NCBI RefSeq assembly: GCF_003172935.1
Contig: NZ_QGKS01000249.1
Coordinates: 1-41,926 of the forward strand
DNA: 41,926 nt
Direction of reading: 5' to 3'
Source: Micromonospora sicca
GTDB taxonomy: Bacteria; Actinomycetota; Actinomycetes; Mycobacteriales; Micromonosporaceae
Part shown: positions 7,974-16,097 of the stretch, piece after piece
Position numbering within the stretch: position 1 is the stretch's first letter
How the letters are laid out: every line of letters begins with the position of its first letter
Position numbers and translations under genes: made by a program
Notes under the pieces: generated by a model
What the model was told of the DNA's origin: nothing
The model's input: only the letters and a program-made list of their open reading frames with translations
Database searches by the model: none

Positions 7974-9348
7974 GGGAGTGTCAAGTTAACGGCTGATCTT
8001 GGTTTGTTGAGGTAGTCAGTCGTTGGCCGGGGTGAGCCGGCCCTCGGAGGCGATCTGGAACGCGTTCAACGGTGCCTTCCAGCGCATGGTCCACCGCCGG
8101 CGGCCGGCGCCGGTCGGGTCGAGGCTCATCAGCGCCATGTACACGCACTTGAGTGCGGCGGCCTCGTTCGGGATGTGGCCGCGGGCGCGGACGGCCTTGC
8201 GGATGCGGGCGTTGACGCTCTCGATCGCGTTCGTGGAGCAGATGACCTTGCGGATCTCGACGTCGAAGGCGAGGAAGGGCACGAACTCGGCCCAGGCGTT
8301 CTCCCACAGCTTGACGATCGCCGGGTACTTTCTGCCCCAGGTCTCGGCGAACTCGAGGAACCGTTCGGTCGCGGCGTCCTCGGTCGCCGCGGTGTAGACA
8401 GGCTTGAGCGCTTTGGCGATCTTGTCCCAGTCCTGGCGGGCCGCGTATCGAAACGAGTTGCGCAGCAGGTGAACTACACAGGTTTGAACGATCGTGCGCG
8501 GCCAGACGGTCGCGACGGCGTCCGGCAGGCCCTTGAGCCCGTCGCAGACGAGCATCAAGACGTCCTGGACGCCGCGGTTCTTCAGCTCGGTGAGCACGTG
8601 CAGCCAGTGCTTCGCGCCCTCGCCGCCGTCGCCGGCCCAGATCCCGAGGATGTCCCGGTGCCCGTCGACGGTGACCGCCAAGGCCACGTAGATCGGCCGG
8701 TTCGCGACCTGCCCATCCCTGATCTTCACATTAATCGCATCGATGAACACGACTGGATAGACGCGGTCCAGCGGCCGGTTCTGCCACTCGGCCATCCCGT
8801 CCATCACCTTGTCGGTGATGGTGGAGATGGTCTGCTTCGACACCTCAGTGCCGTACACCTCCACCAGATGCGCGGCGATCTCACCGTGCGTCAGCCCCTT
8901 GGCCGACAGTGACAGCACCAGGTCATCCACCCCGGACAGTCGCCGCTGACGCTTCCGCACGATTTGCGGCTCGAACGTGCCCGCCGCGTCCCGCGGCACC
9001 CGCACCTCGACCGGGCCGACATCGGTGAGCACCGTCTTGGTCCGGCTGCCGTTACGGGAGTTTCCGCTGCCCTTACCCGCCGGGTCGTGCTTGTCGTAGC
9101 CGACGTGATCGGTGATCTCGCCGTCCAGCGCGGATTCCAGGACCCGCTTGGTCAGCTGCTGCAACAGCCCGCCCTCACCGGTCAGTTGCAGCCCGTCCCC
9201 ACGAGCCCGATCGACCAGCATCGCGATCAACTGCTCGTCCGTGACCGCGCCCGCCGACCCGGCGGCCGTCTGCTGTCCCACGATGGTCTCGGTCGTCATC
9301 TGGCGTCTCTCCCTTGATCGGTCGATCAGCCGTTATTTGTACAGTCCC
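7974..9348 (-). mobile_element. Complete IS256-family insertion sequence (1375 bp)
   Basis: Bounded by imperfect inverted repeats of 25 bp (7974-7998 and 9324-9348). Both contain GGGA-x-TGT at the tip and TAACGGCTGATC at the inner side. The element is flanked by the exact 8-bp duplication ATGCGTAC and holds one transposase gene on the minus strand. The intact duplication and open transposase point to a recent insertion. Confidence 0.93.
8016..9299 (-). CDS. IS256-family transposase
   Basis: 427 aa, the full length usual for this family. It is a DDE transposase (mutator superfamily) with an N-terminal DNA-binding part (VGYDKHDPAGKGSGNSRNG) and a catalytic core. The likely DDE residues are the Asp in VVFIDAINVK, the Asp in LVCDGLKGLPDA and the Glu in STNAIESVNARIRKA. 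The family C/H region (TCVVHLLRNSFRY) is also present. It would mobilise the surrounding element by copy-out-paste-in transposition. The frame is intact, so it is probably functional. Confidence 0.96.
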   Translation of the reverse strand: MTTETIVGQQTAAGSAGAVTDEQLIAMLVDRARGDGLQLTGEGGLLQQLTKRVLESALDGEITDHVGYDKHDPAGKGSGNSRNGSRTKTVLTDVGPVEVRVPRDAAGTFEPQIVRKRQRRLSGVDDLVLSLSAKGLTHGEIAAHLVEVYGTEVSKQTISTITDKVMDGMAEWQNRPLDRVYPVVFIDAINVKIRDGQVANRPIYVALAVTVDGHRDILGIWAGDGGEGAKHWLHVLTELKNRGVQDVLMLVCDGLKGLPDAVATVWPRTIVQTCVVHLLRNSFRYAARQDWDKIAKALKPVYTAATEDAATERFLEFAETWGRKYPAIVKLWENAWAEFVPFLAFDVEIRKVICSTNAIESVNARIRKAVRARGHIPNEAAALKCVYMALMSLDPTGAGRRRWTMRWKAPLNAFQIASEGRLTPAND

Positions 9349-9356
9349 ATGCGTAC
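9349..9356 (+). repeat. Target-site duplication, right copy
   Basis: ATGCGTAC immediately after the right inverted repeat of the IS256-family element. Confidence 0.92.
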
Positions 9357-9394
9357 TCGTCCGTGGACGTCCGCCGCGATCGTCACTCAGTTGG

Positions 9395-9577
9395 TCACCC
9401 GTCCGCACGTCGGCGGTTGTCGGCTCGCGTCGCGTCCTGACCCGGGCGGCTAGACGGACGGCTCTTCTTCTGGCCAACACGGCTTAGCAGGATGAGAAGT
9501 GGGCCGCCGACGAACAGCGTGAGGCAGCAGCATAGGCCCTTAAGCGGGACGCCTGGATCGACGTTGGAGGGTTCCAT
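9395..9577 (-). CDS. Small single-helix membrane protein
   Basis: 60 aa from ATG 9577, preceded by GAGGTG at good spacing. A short polar N-terminus (MEPSNVDPGVPLKG) leads into a Cys-containing hydrophobic helix (LCCCLTLFVGGPLLILLS) and a basic, Arg-rich tail. No family recognised. The minus-strand frame is open further upstream, but the ribosome-binding site supports this start. Confidence 0.45.
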   Translation of the reverse strand: MEPSNVDPGVPLKGLCCCLTLFVGGPLLILLSRVGQKKSRPSSRPGQDATRADNRRRADG

Positions 9578-9968
9578 TCGGAGCACCTCAGCCAAGATCG
9601 GGCGTTGTTCGGTGTCCCCGCCTGGCGTTGGCCTCGATCCTGATGCCACTTGGCGTTGCAATGTGGAAGGCCCTCGGCATACCAACTTCAACCGGACCGA
9701 ACGCCTCGTGACCTGCGCTCGGGCCTGTCGTCGGTCGTCATCGTTGGTCGCCGTTGGTTCACCTCAGACGGCCTGCAGACGGCATGATCTTGAAAGTGAC
9801 CTGCTCGCCGCCGAGAGGACCGCTCGTCCCCCAGGACGACTCGCCATACGTCCACGCACCTCACGCACGGTAGGCGTCTGCGGAAGGAGTGCGGCCCGCC
9901 TCTTGTCGTCTGCGCTCGTGCGGGACGTGTGGTCCCTGCCTGGTCCCGGGGAGCGACCCTCGCTGGGC
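9578..9968. other. Gap holding a dispersed repeat copy
   Basis: No supported gene on either strand. Positions 9733-9792 match 11484-11540 (GGTC-x-x-CG-x-TGGTC ... GACGGCCTG-x-A-x-ACGGCATGATCTTG). Confidence 0.5.
9733..9792 (+). repeat. Dispersed repeat, copy C
   Basis: About 60 bp resembling 11484-11540, ending in ACGGCATGATCTTG in both. It is also distantly like the GATGATCTTG ends of the repeats at 3.2, 3.86 and 6.07 kb. Confidence 0.55.
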
Positions 9969-10589
9969 ATGAGGTACAACAACGCGGTGACACCGAGCCA
10001 AGAGCTGAACCCGCCGGCCTTGACCGAGCTGTGGGAGCAGCGTTGGTCCGAGTGCCCGCCGTTCGCCCACTGGCTTCGCGGTCAGTACCCGGATCGGTGG
10101 GTCAGGTTCCACAGCCTGCCGGGATCGAAGCGGTACGCAGACAACGAGAGCGAGTACGGGATCGTGCTCGACCGGCACTACACGGTGCTGTCAGAGCTCG
10201 ATCCGGGTGCCGTCCTTCTTGTTGTCACCAGCGAGTGGACAGAGGGCCCGCCAACCACCCCGCAGATGTGGCCGAGGCGTTCAGAAGTGGCGCCGTCGGC
10301 ATGGCACTGGCAGACCCTGCTGGAAGACCCCGAGGAAGAGCCTGAGTACCGCGCCTATACACAGCTCTACGCCGAGACGATCGCTTGGCAGCCCGGCGCG
10401 ATTGATGTCCTGTTGCGGGCTGTAGCCGACGACGAGTTGGCAAACGTGATCCTCGCGCCGACTGATCTTCGATGGCTGTATCACCCCTACGACGGTGGAG
10501 CCGATGTCATTCTGCCGAGCCGAAAGCAACGCGACGCGCTAAAGGCACAGCATCGAGATTGGCTTTCCCAGGAGTCGTCCAGGCTCTAG
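9969..10589 (+). CDS. DUF3885 domain protein
   Basis: 206 aa from ATG 9969; GTG 9987 (with GAGG upstream) is an alternative and would drop six residues. The sequence RWVRFHSLPGSKRYADNESEYGIVLDRHYTVLSEL is characteristic of DUF3885 proteins, which usually have about this length. The C-terminal half (DLRWLYHPYDGGADVILPS) also fits the family. It is soluble, acidic and of unknown function; relatives are often scattered in accessory regions. The frame is open upstream to 9492, but that extension is Arg/Ser-rich and unlikely to be coding. Confidence 0.8.
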   Translation: MRYNNAVTPSQELNPPALTELWEQRWSECPPFAHWLRGQYPDRWVRFHSLPGSKRYADNESEYGIVLDRHYTVLSELDPGAVLLVVTSEWTEGPPTTPQMWPRRSEVAPSAWHWQTLLEDPEEEPEYRAYTQLYAETIAWQPGAIDVLLRAVADDELANVILAPTDLRWLYHPYDGGADVILPSRKQRDALKAQHRDWLSQESSRL

Positions 10590-10930
10590 GTGCCGGCAAC
10601 ACCTCGCCTTGTCCGCTGGTCAAGAAGCGCTACTTGCAGCCAACTTGACCGATCTTGGTCCCCAGAACGCCAAGGAGGGCCGATCCGCGTGCCGGATCAG
10701 CCCCCTGAGCTGCGTCCGGGCGGCCGGATCGAACGGAGGACCCCTTGACCCCCAGAGATCGGCAGAGCGGTGTGGTTTGGCTCGTACCGCTGGTCGACGG
10801 TCCGAGGGCGGTCACCAGGGTTCCGCTTGGTGTAGTCGGTTGCTGTACTTCGTTGCTGTACTGCTTGGCCCCGCCCGCCAACAGCCTTCCGCTGCTCAAC
10901 GGTCTGCGCCACTCCGCGGCGGGCGGGCAC
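10590..10930. other. Gap with a 20-bp motif shared with the tRNA-proximal end
   Basis: No gene seen. 10842-10861 (GCTGTACTTCG-T-TGCTGTAC) matches 16570-16589 in 19 of 20 positions. No copy of the tRNA-Lys 3' end was found here. Confidence 0.5.
10842..10861 (+). repeat. Tandem GCTGTAC motif, left copy
   Basis: Two GCTGTAC units 6 bp apart. The same arrangement occurs at 16570-16589 beside the tRNA-Lys. It is a candidate integrase arm-binding or other element-specific site. Confidence 0.5.
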
Positions 10931-11344
10931 TTACTTGAAGACGCCAATGATCCCGGTCACGGTGCCCACGAGGCCACTGACGGTCGCCAGCTTTGCCGAG
11001 GCCCCGGTCCAGATCCCTTTAGTCTTCTCGCGCCAGCCGAGCGACCACCAGTCACGCCCGAACTTCTGCCACTTGTGCTGCCGGAGGTGGCAGCCCAAGA
11101 CCAGGCCGCTCGAGTTGTTGCGGCAGAACTCGACGCCGCCGCGCTTCCGGTTGATTGCGCCGCAGTACACCGGCGCTTGAAAGAGGACGAAGAGGATCAA
11201 GAGGCCGACCAGAACCGCGTAGATGCCGGGGCCGTACGCGCTGCTACCAAGGGACAGGAGGAGCACAGCCAGGACGCCGTAGCCCCAATACCGCCAGAGG
11301 TTCGGCTTGCCGCGAGACGCCATGAGTGCGAACAGTACCGACAT
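10931..11344 (-). CDS. Membrane protein with Cys-rich cytoplasmic loop
   Basis: 137 aa from ATG 11344; ATG 11323 (MASRGKPNLWRYWGYGV) is an alternative. Two hydrophobic segments at about residues 18-36 and 40-58 are followed by a conserved-looking block, YCGAINRKRGGVEFCRNNSS then GLVLGCHLRQHKWQKFG, and a Gly/Val-rich C-terminal helix. The CGA-x5-R...CRNN...GC-x-x-R-x-HK-x-QK pattern is reminiscent of short actinobacterial membrane proteins of unknown function. The Cys/His residues could bind metal. It stands alone on the minus strand. Confidence 0.7.
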   Translation of the reverse strand: MSVLFALMASRGKPNLWRYWGYGVLAVLLLSLGSSAYGPGIYAVLVGLLILFVLFQAPVYCGAINRKRGGVEFCRNNSSGLVLGCHLRQHKWQKFGRDWWSLGWREKTKGIWTGASAKLATVSGLVGTVTGIIGVFK

Positions 11345-11483
11345 GAACGCGAGACGTGAAGATCCTCGCGGCCCGTCGATGTTAGACGATCGACCACTTC
11401 CAGCAGTATTGATCTGGGGCGGGCGCGTAGTCGATCAAACCGGGCGACATGGGCTTTGGCCTGCTGCCACGCATCGGATGGAT

Positions 11484-11540
11484 GGTCAACGATGGTCACC
11501 GTCGGCCCTCGTTCGACGGCCTGGAAACGGCATGATCTTG
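11484..11540 (+). repeat. Dispersed repeat, copy D
   Basis: Matches 9733-9792, with ACGGCATGATCTTG at the end. It lies upstream of the 11628 gene. Confidence 0.55.
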
Positions 11541-11627
11541 GGGGTTCAGCGACCATCGGGCGGCTCCGGCGGCCTCACCAGGTCGCTCCACCTTCCCTGA
11601 ACCGCGGGCCTCAGCCAGACTCAGCTA

Positions 11628-12140
11628 GTGGCTTGGGAGTGGGGTGGGGCAGCCGCAACGGCCGTCGTAGGCATCGCTGGTCTCTGCGCCACGGTGTGGA
11701 CCAACCATCGAGGCCGCCAACATGCGGAACGGTTGGCGGAGAACGCCAGGCAGACCACCTTGGCGCTTGCTCGGGAGGCCCGCAGCCAAGACCGGCTCGA
11801 AGCCGCCTACCGTCGGCTCCTGGCCGTGGCCACTGAGACGACCTCTTTCGTGACGACCGCAGACGTCGTCTACCCCCGAGATGGGAAGCCGCCCGACATT
11901 GACGAGGTCGCAGACGAGGTTTCCATTCTGCTCCTGGTCTACGCCAGCGAGGAGATGAGAGACGCCTACAGCTCCTGGATGCGCGACATCCAACCCTTGC
12001 GCGACCTCCTTGACGAAGTGCCGGAAGACAAAGCGTGGTACGGCTGGCCGGAGGTAGCAGACGAATTCCGAGATAAGGCGGATGGCATCCACCGATCGTT
12101 ACACGAGCTCTACGTGGTCGCTCGTAGGGAGTTGGCCTAA
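11628..12140 (+). CDS. Membrane-anchored coiled-coil hypothetical protein
   Basis: 170 aa from GTG 11628. One N-terminal transmembrane helix (GGAAATAVVGIAGLCATVW) is followed by a long Arg/Glu/Ala-rich helical stretch (residues 27-66, HAERLAENARQTTLALAREA) and a soluble acidic domain. This is the layout of single-pass proteins whose C-terminus faces the cytoplasm. No Shine-Dalgarno sequence is evident. Function unknown. It is the last gene before the rep-xis-int block and is followed by a 24-bp inverted repeat. Confidence 0.65.
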   Translation: MAWEWGGAAATAVVGIAGLCATVWTNHRGRQHAERLAENARQTTLALAREARSQDRLEAAYRRLLAVATETTSFVTTADVVYPRDGKPPDIDEVADEVSILLLVYASEEMRDAYSSWMRDIQPLRDLLDEVPEDKAWYGWPEVADEFRDKADGIHRSLHELYVVARRELA

Positions 12141-12206
12141 CTGACTGCGCGCCTGCTCCGTTCCGTCCTAGCCATCCCGTCGGCCTTCGTCCGCACACGG
12201 TGGAGT

Positions 12207-12276
12207 GGGTAGGGCCTGCCCGGTCAAGGTGGAGCACACCACCGTCTGAACGACCTTGACCGGGCAGGCCCTACCC
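12207..12276. repeat. Perfect 24-bp inverted repeat
   Basis: The arms 12207-12230 and 12253-12276 are exact reverse complements, separated by 22 nt. The structure starts 66 bp after the preceding stop codon. It could be a terminator, but the long perfect arms without a T-run also fit a cruciform-forming origin or transfer site. Confidence 0.75.
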
Positions 12277-12374
12277 GCTCGGCTTTGCCCGGACGGAGGT
12301 TGTCGGGATGGCGCCAACCATCCCGGAGTGCCTGAGGACCCCGCCGGAGGCACTGCCATTGTCCCGTTCAACAT

Positions 12375-12418
12375 CGAAGCCCCGGATCTGCCACTACCCA
12401 TGGCGGCCCGGGGCTTCG
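12375..12418. repeat. 11-bp inverted repeat (hairpin)
   Basis: CGAAGCCCCGG at 12375-12385 pairs with 12408-12418, with a 22-nt loop. It resembles a terminator stem. Confidence 0.55.
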
Positions 12419-13021
12419 TCGTATGTCGCGCCGCCGGCGGGCTGCAACCGTCGCGCTGGCGGCCGAAGGCCAGAGGCGCGGCGGCGGGCCATCGGCCCGG
12501 CCCAGGTTCGGCGGCGCGAGCGGCCCGCGACGCGGGCCGCCTTGATAGACGTACAGAAAGTCCTCCCACACCGGCCGGCAGCCGGCCGTCCCGCCCCGGC
12601 CGCAGGAGTCACGACCGGTTGACGTGTCGGTACCCGGTGCTACTCTGACGCTCGTCGAGCACGCCAGCGCGGCCTTCCCGCCGGATCGCTGGACTCGACG
12701 TCGGAGATGCCGAGCGGTCTTCCTGCCGCTGATGCGGGCCACGTCCCGCCGGCTCTCGATCGCACCGGCCGAAGTGCCGGCTTCTCGAATCCGTTGAGCG
12801 GCCCAGCACGGCCTTCCCTGCCGTCCACGATGGCCCGGATTCGCTCCCCTCCACGGGTGGGGGCAGCCTGCGGCAACCCGCCGGATGCCGATATCCCAGG
12901 CTCCCCACCCGTGCCGGCCCATTCGCCAGGTTCACGAGCGTGAAAGGACATGACCCATCGGCGGGAAGTGGCACGGCCACGGTTCCGCCCTCCGGCGTCA
13001 GCCGCCCTCTCGGCGGTGCCA

Positions 13022-13077
13022 GGAGACACGACGAACACCACCAGCGGACACCCGTCCACGGCTGGTGGTGCTTCGTC
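13022..13077 (+). promoter_or_regulatory. Leader hairpin upstream of rep
   Basis: CACCACCAGC (13036-13045) pairs with 13061-13070, and GACGAA (13030-13035) pairs with 13072-13077 across a one-base bulge; the loop is 15 nt. It ends 36 bp before the rep GTG, just ahead of the GAGGAGA ribosome-binding site. It is a possible attenuator or terminator controlling rep expression. Confidence 0.5.
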
Positions 13078-13112
13078 TCCCGTCCCTGCCACCCCTTGAA
13101 GAGGAGACAGTC

Positions 13113-14684
13113 GTGTCCACCACTCCGCTCGCCCTGTACCGACCTGGCCTCGCTGTCGGCCGGGACGCCCAGGTCCTGCACCGCGCCGCCACGCCGGAGT
13201 TCTCCGGCTGGCTGGAGCACACCCGCCCCGCCGGCGGCTGTGCTCGCCCGATCCGCCTCACCGGCACCCTCGCCGCCGTCGACCGGAACACCGCCCGCAT
13301 CACCGGCCAGCTGCACACCGACGAGCTGCCCGACCGCACGCTCTACAAGGCGTGCGGCAACCGCCGCGAATCGGTGTGCCCGGACTGCGCCTGGGTCTAC
13401 CGGGGCGACGCCTATCAGCTCACGCGCTGCGGCCTGACCGGCGGAAAGGGCGTCCCTGACTCGGTCGGTCGGCACCCGGTCGTCTTCGCCACCTTCACCG
13501 CCCCGTCCTTCGGCCCGGTCCATCACCGGCACGTCGCCCGCCACACCTGCCGCAGCCGGCAGCGCTGCGACTGCCGACCCGCACCCTGCCGCGCCCGCAC
13601 CAACACCGGGACCTGCGCGCACGGGCAGCCCGCGGCGTGCTTCGCTCGCCACGAGGCCGACGATTCGCGGATCGGTCAGCCGTTGTGCCTGGACTGCTAC
13701 GACCACGCCCACCAGGTCGTGTGGAACTACTTCTCGGGGGAGTTGTGGCGGCGCACCAAGCAGGCCATCGAACGTCACCTCGCCGCCCTCTGCCGCAAGC
13801 GCGGCATCCCCTTCGTCCGGGTCGTCACCGCCTCGGGCAAGGTCCGATGGGTGCCGCCCGTGCGCGTGTCCCACGGCAAGGTCGCCGAGATGCAACGCCG
13901 GGCAGCGGTGCACTTCCACGCCCTGCTGCGCCTCGACGGCGTCGACCCGGACGACCCGGGCGCCCTCGTGCCGCCGCCGGCCGGCATTACCCTCGACGAC
14001 CTGGAAGACGCGATCCACGTCGCCGCCCGGCAGATCACCGTCACCACGCCCGCCCACCCCGACCGGCCGGAAGGTTGGCTGGTCGCCTGGGGCGAGCAGG
14101 TCGACGTGCGGCGTATCAACACCGCTGGCGGTGAGCTGACCGACGGCAAGGTGGCCGCCTACCTCGCCAAGTACGCCACCAAGGCCACGGAAGCCACGGG
14201 CCACTCCTTCGCCCGGCTCACCCCGGCCACGATCGACGACTGCGCCGATCCCGAAGGCGACCACGTCGCCCGCCTCATCGACGCTTGCTGGCATCTCGGC
14301 CGCGCCACCGACACCGACACGACCGGCGGCGCCGCAACCGCTGATGACCGTCAAGGCGGCCTTGACGCCAAACCCAACATCTACGGCGGCTTGCGGCGCT
14401 GGGCGCACATGCTCGGCTTCGGCGGCCACTTCCTCACCAAAGCCCGCCGCTACTCCGTCACCTTCGCGCTGCTCCGCGAAACCCGCGCCACCTACCGGCA
14501 CGAAGAGGACGACGAAACCGCCGACACCATCACCGTCGGCACCCTCACCTACATCGGCTCCGGCTGGCTCTCTGAGGGAGACGCCCTGCTTGCCAACACC
14601 GCCGCGCGACAGCGGCGCGAGAGCATACGCATCGGCCGGGAGGAACTCGCCCACGAAGCCTGGCTCACCGGGGCCGCCGCATGA
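13113..14684 (+). CDS. repSA: RepSA-type replication initiator of an integrative element
   Basis: 523 aa from GTG 13113, with GAGGAGA about 10 bases upstream. It resembles the rolling-circle initiator of pSAM2-like actinomycete integrative elements. Seen: an N-terminal Cys motif (CGNRRESVCPDCAWVYRGDAYQL), the family signature GLTGGKGVP followed by HPVVFATFTAPSFGPVHHRH, a Cys-rich middle (CRSRQRCDCRPAPCRA), an HUH-type metal motif HFH at residues 267-269 and the catalytic-Tyr-like segment YLAKYATK (Tyr350, Tyr354). It would nick the element's origin to start replication after excision. The frame is intact and overlaps the next gene by ATGA. Confidence 0.92.
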   Translation: MSTTPLALYRPGLAVGRDAQVLHRAATPEFSGWLEHTRPAGGCARPIRLTGTLAAVDRNTARITGQLHTDELPDRTLYKACGNRRESVCPDCAWVYRGDAYQLTRCGLTGGKGVPDSVGRHPVVFATFTAPSFGPVHHRHVARHTCRSRQRCDCRPAPCRARTNTGTCAHGQPAACFARHEADDSRIGQPLCLDCYDHAHQVVWNYFSGELWRRTKQAIERHLAALCRKRGIPFVRVVTASGKVRWVPPVRVSHGKVAEMQRRAAVHFHALLRLDGVDPDDPGALVPPPAGITLDDLEDAIHVAARQITVTTPAHPDRPEGWLVAWGEQVDVRRINTAGGELTDGKVAAYLAKYATKATEATGHSFARLTPATIDDCADPEGDHVARLIDACWHLGRATDTDTTGGAATADDRQGGLDAKPNIYGGLRRWAHMLGFGGHFLTKARRYSVTFALLRETRATYRHEEDDETADTITVGTLTYIGSGWLSEGDALLANTAARQRRESIRIGREELAHEAWLTGAAA

Positions 14685-14878
14685 GCCATGACCTCACCCC
14701 GCGCTGGTACTCCCCAGCAGAAGTCGCCGTCCTGCTCGGCTTCGGCATCTCCAAGGTCAAGATGAAGATCGCCATCGGCGAGCTGCGCTCCATCAAGGAC
14801 GGCAAGTACCGCCGCATCCTCCCCGAATGGGTCGACGACTACATCCGCGAGCAGGTCGAACGCCAGGAGGCCGCCTGA
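14681..14878 (+). CDS. xis: Excisionase-like HTH protein
   Basis: 65 aa from ATG 14681, overlapping the rep stop by four bases (ATGA) and the int start by one base. The sequence RWYSPAEVAVLLGFGISKVKMKIAIGELRSIKDGKYRRILPEWVDDYI is the winged-helix MerR/Xis type used by pSAM2-like elements: a helix-turn-helix followed by a basic wing. It would assist the integrase in excision. Size and position between rep and int are typical. Confidence 0.9.
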   Translation: MSHDLTPRWYSPAEVAVLLGFGISKVKMKIAIGELRSIKDGKYRRILPEWVDDYIREQVERQEAA

Positions 14879-16097
14879 TGCCCGGACGTGCCCGTGCCAA
14901 CGGCGAGGGGTCGATCTTCCCGTACCGGAACGGCTTCGCCGCGTACGTCTGGGTCGAGAAGCCGGACGGCAAGCGGGGTCGAAAGTGGGTTTACGGCAAG
15001 ACCCGCGAGGAGGTCCACGACAAGTGGATCAAGCTGCACGGTCAGGCGAAGGCCGGTCCTGTGGCGACACGCTCCCCGACGGCAGGGGGTTCGCCGGCTA
15101 CTGGCTGCGCGAGATCGTCAAGCCGAACTTGGCCCCCGGCAGCTACGTCACCTACGAGGTCGTGGTCCGGCTCTACCTCGTGCCGGGGCTGGGTCGGAAG
15201 CGGCTCGACAAGCTCCGGGTCAGCGACGTGCAGACCTGGATCAACGAGGTGGGGCGGACGTGCCAGTGCTGTGCCCAGGGCAAGGACGAGGGGCGCAAGC
15301 CAGCCCAGCGTCGCTGCTGTGCCCTCGGCCGCTGCTGCCGGGATCTGCCCTCCGCGACCAGCGTCACCCACCTGCGGACCGTGCTCCGGACGCTGCTGTC
15401 CCAGGCGATCACCGAAGGGCTGATCACCCGCAACGTCGCATCCCTGGTGAAGCTGCCCCCGGTACGGAAGCGCAAGCGGAAGGCGTGGACGAGCGACGAG
15501 GCGCGGCGCTTCCTGGAGTCGGCCCGCGCCGACGACGACCCGCTCTACGCCGCGTACGTCCTGGTCCTGGTGCTCGGTCTGCGCAAAGGCGAGATGTTGG
15601 GGCTCACCTGGGCGGACGTCGACCTCGACGCGGGGGAGCTGACCATCGACCGGCAGCTCCAGCGGGTCGGTGCCGAACTGCTGCACCGCGAGACGAAGAC
15701 GGCCGCCTCAGATGCCACCCTGCCGCTGCCGGACATCTGCACCGTGGCGCTCGGTCGCCGCCGTGTCGCCCAGACCACCGCCCGGGAGGCCGCCGGCCCG
15801 GCCTGGCAGCCCTCGGATCTCATCTTCACCACCCGCTACGGCCGGCCGGTTGAGCCACGGAACTTCAACCGCTTCTGGGACCGCCGCTGTGAGGCGGCCG
15901 GCGTTCGGCGGATCACCGTCCGGGACGCCCGGCGGACCTGTGCCTCGCTCCTGGCCGACCTGGACGTGCACCCCCGGGTGGCGATGCAGATCCTCCGGCA
16001 CGCGCAGTTCGCCATCACCATGGAGATCTACACGGTGGTCTCCTCGGCGGCCACCCGCGACGCCCTTAAGCGGCTCGGCCAGACGCTCGACCGGTGA
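14878..16097 (+). pseudogene. int: Tyrosine integrase, frameshifted
   Basis: Starts at ATG 14878 overlapping the xis stop. The N-terminal arm-binding part (GEGSIFPYRNGFAAYVWVEKP) reads in one frame to about 15090, and the rest (GFAGYWLREIVKPNLAPGSY onward) reads in another. Adding one G to the G-run at 15085-15089 restores a 406-aa protein. Numbered on that form: Arg236 (GLRKGEML), RDAR at 349-352 where HxxR is usual, His375 (LRHAQ) and nucleophile Tyr385 (EIYT). Seven Cys residues (129, 131, 132, 147, 148, 153, 154) lie in an insertion before the catalytic domain. It would recombine the element into the adjacent tRNA-Lys. It is either inactivated or the frameshift is a sequence error. Confidence 0.88.

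Larger units (their letters stand above)
12141..13112. other. Long non-coding region upstream of rep
   Basis: 972 bp without a convincing gene, rich in inverted repeats (12207-12276, 12375-12418, 13022-13077). It could contain the replication origin or transfer site of the integrative element, or its promoter and leader. A short frame starting at 12950 and ending 13098 has AAAGG two bases upstream and runs through the last hairpin; a leader peptide is possible but weakly supported. Confidence 0.5.

Noticed and set aside
9492..9968. N-terminal extension of the DUF3885 protein
   Set aside because: Arg/Ser/Thr-rich with no family similarity and overlapping a dispersed repeat; later starts fit the family length.
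10590..10930. Left attachment site of the integrative element
   Set aside because: The shared GCTGTAC motif is here, but no copy of the tRNA-Lys 3' end (CTCGAACCCTGAACC) was found, so a left boundary cannot be placed.
12609..14654. 681-aa open frame on the minus strand opposite rep
   Set aside because: It is the antisense shadow of a clear RepSA gene, with Gly/Val/Asp-rich low-complexity content and no recognisable domain.
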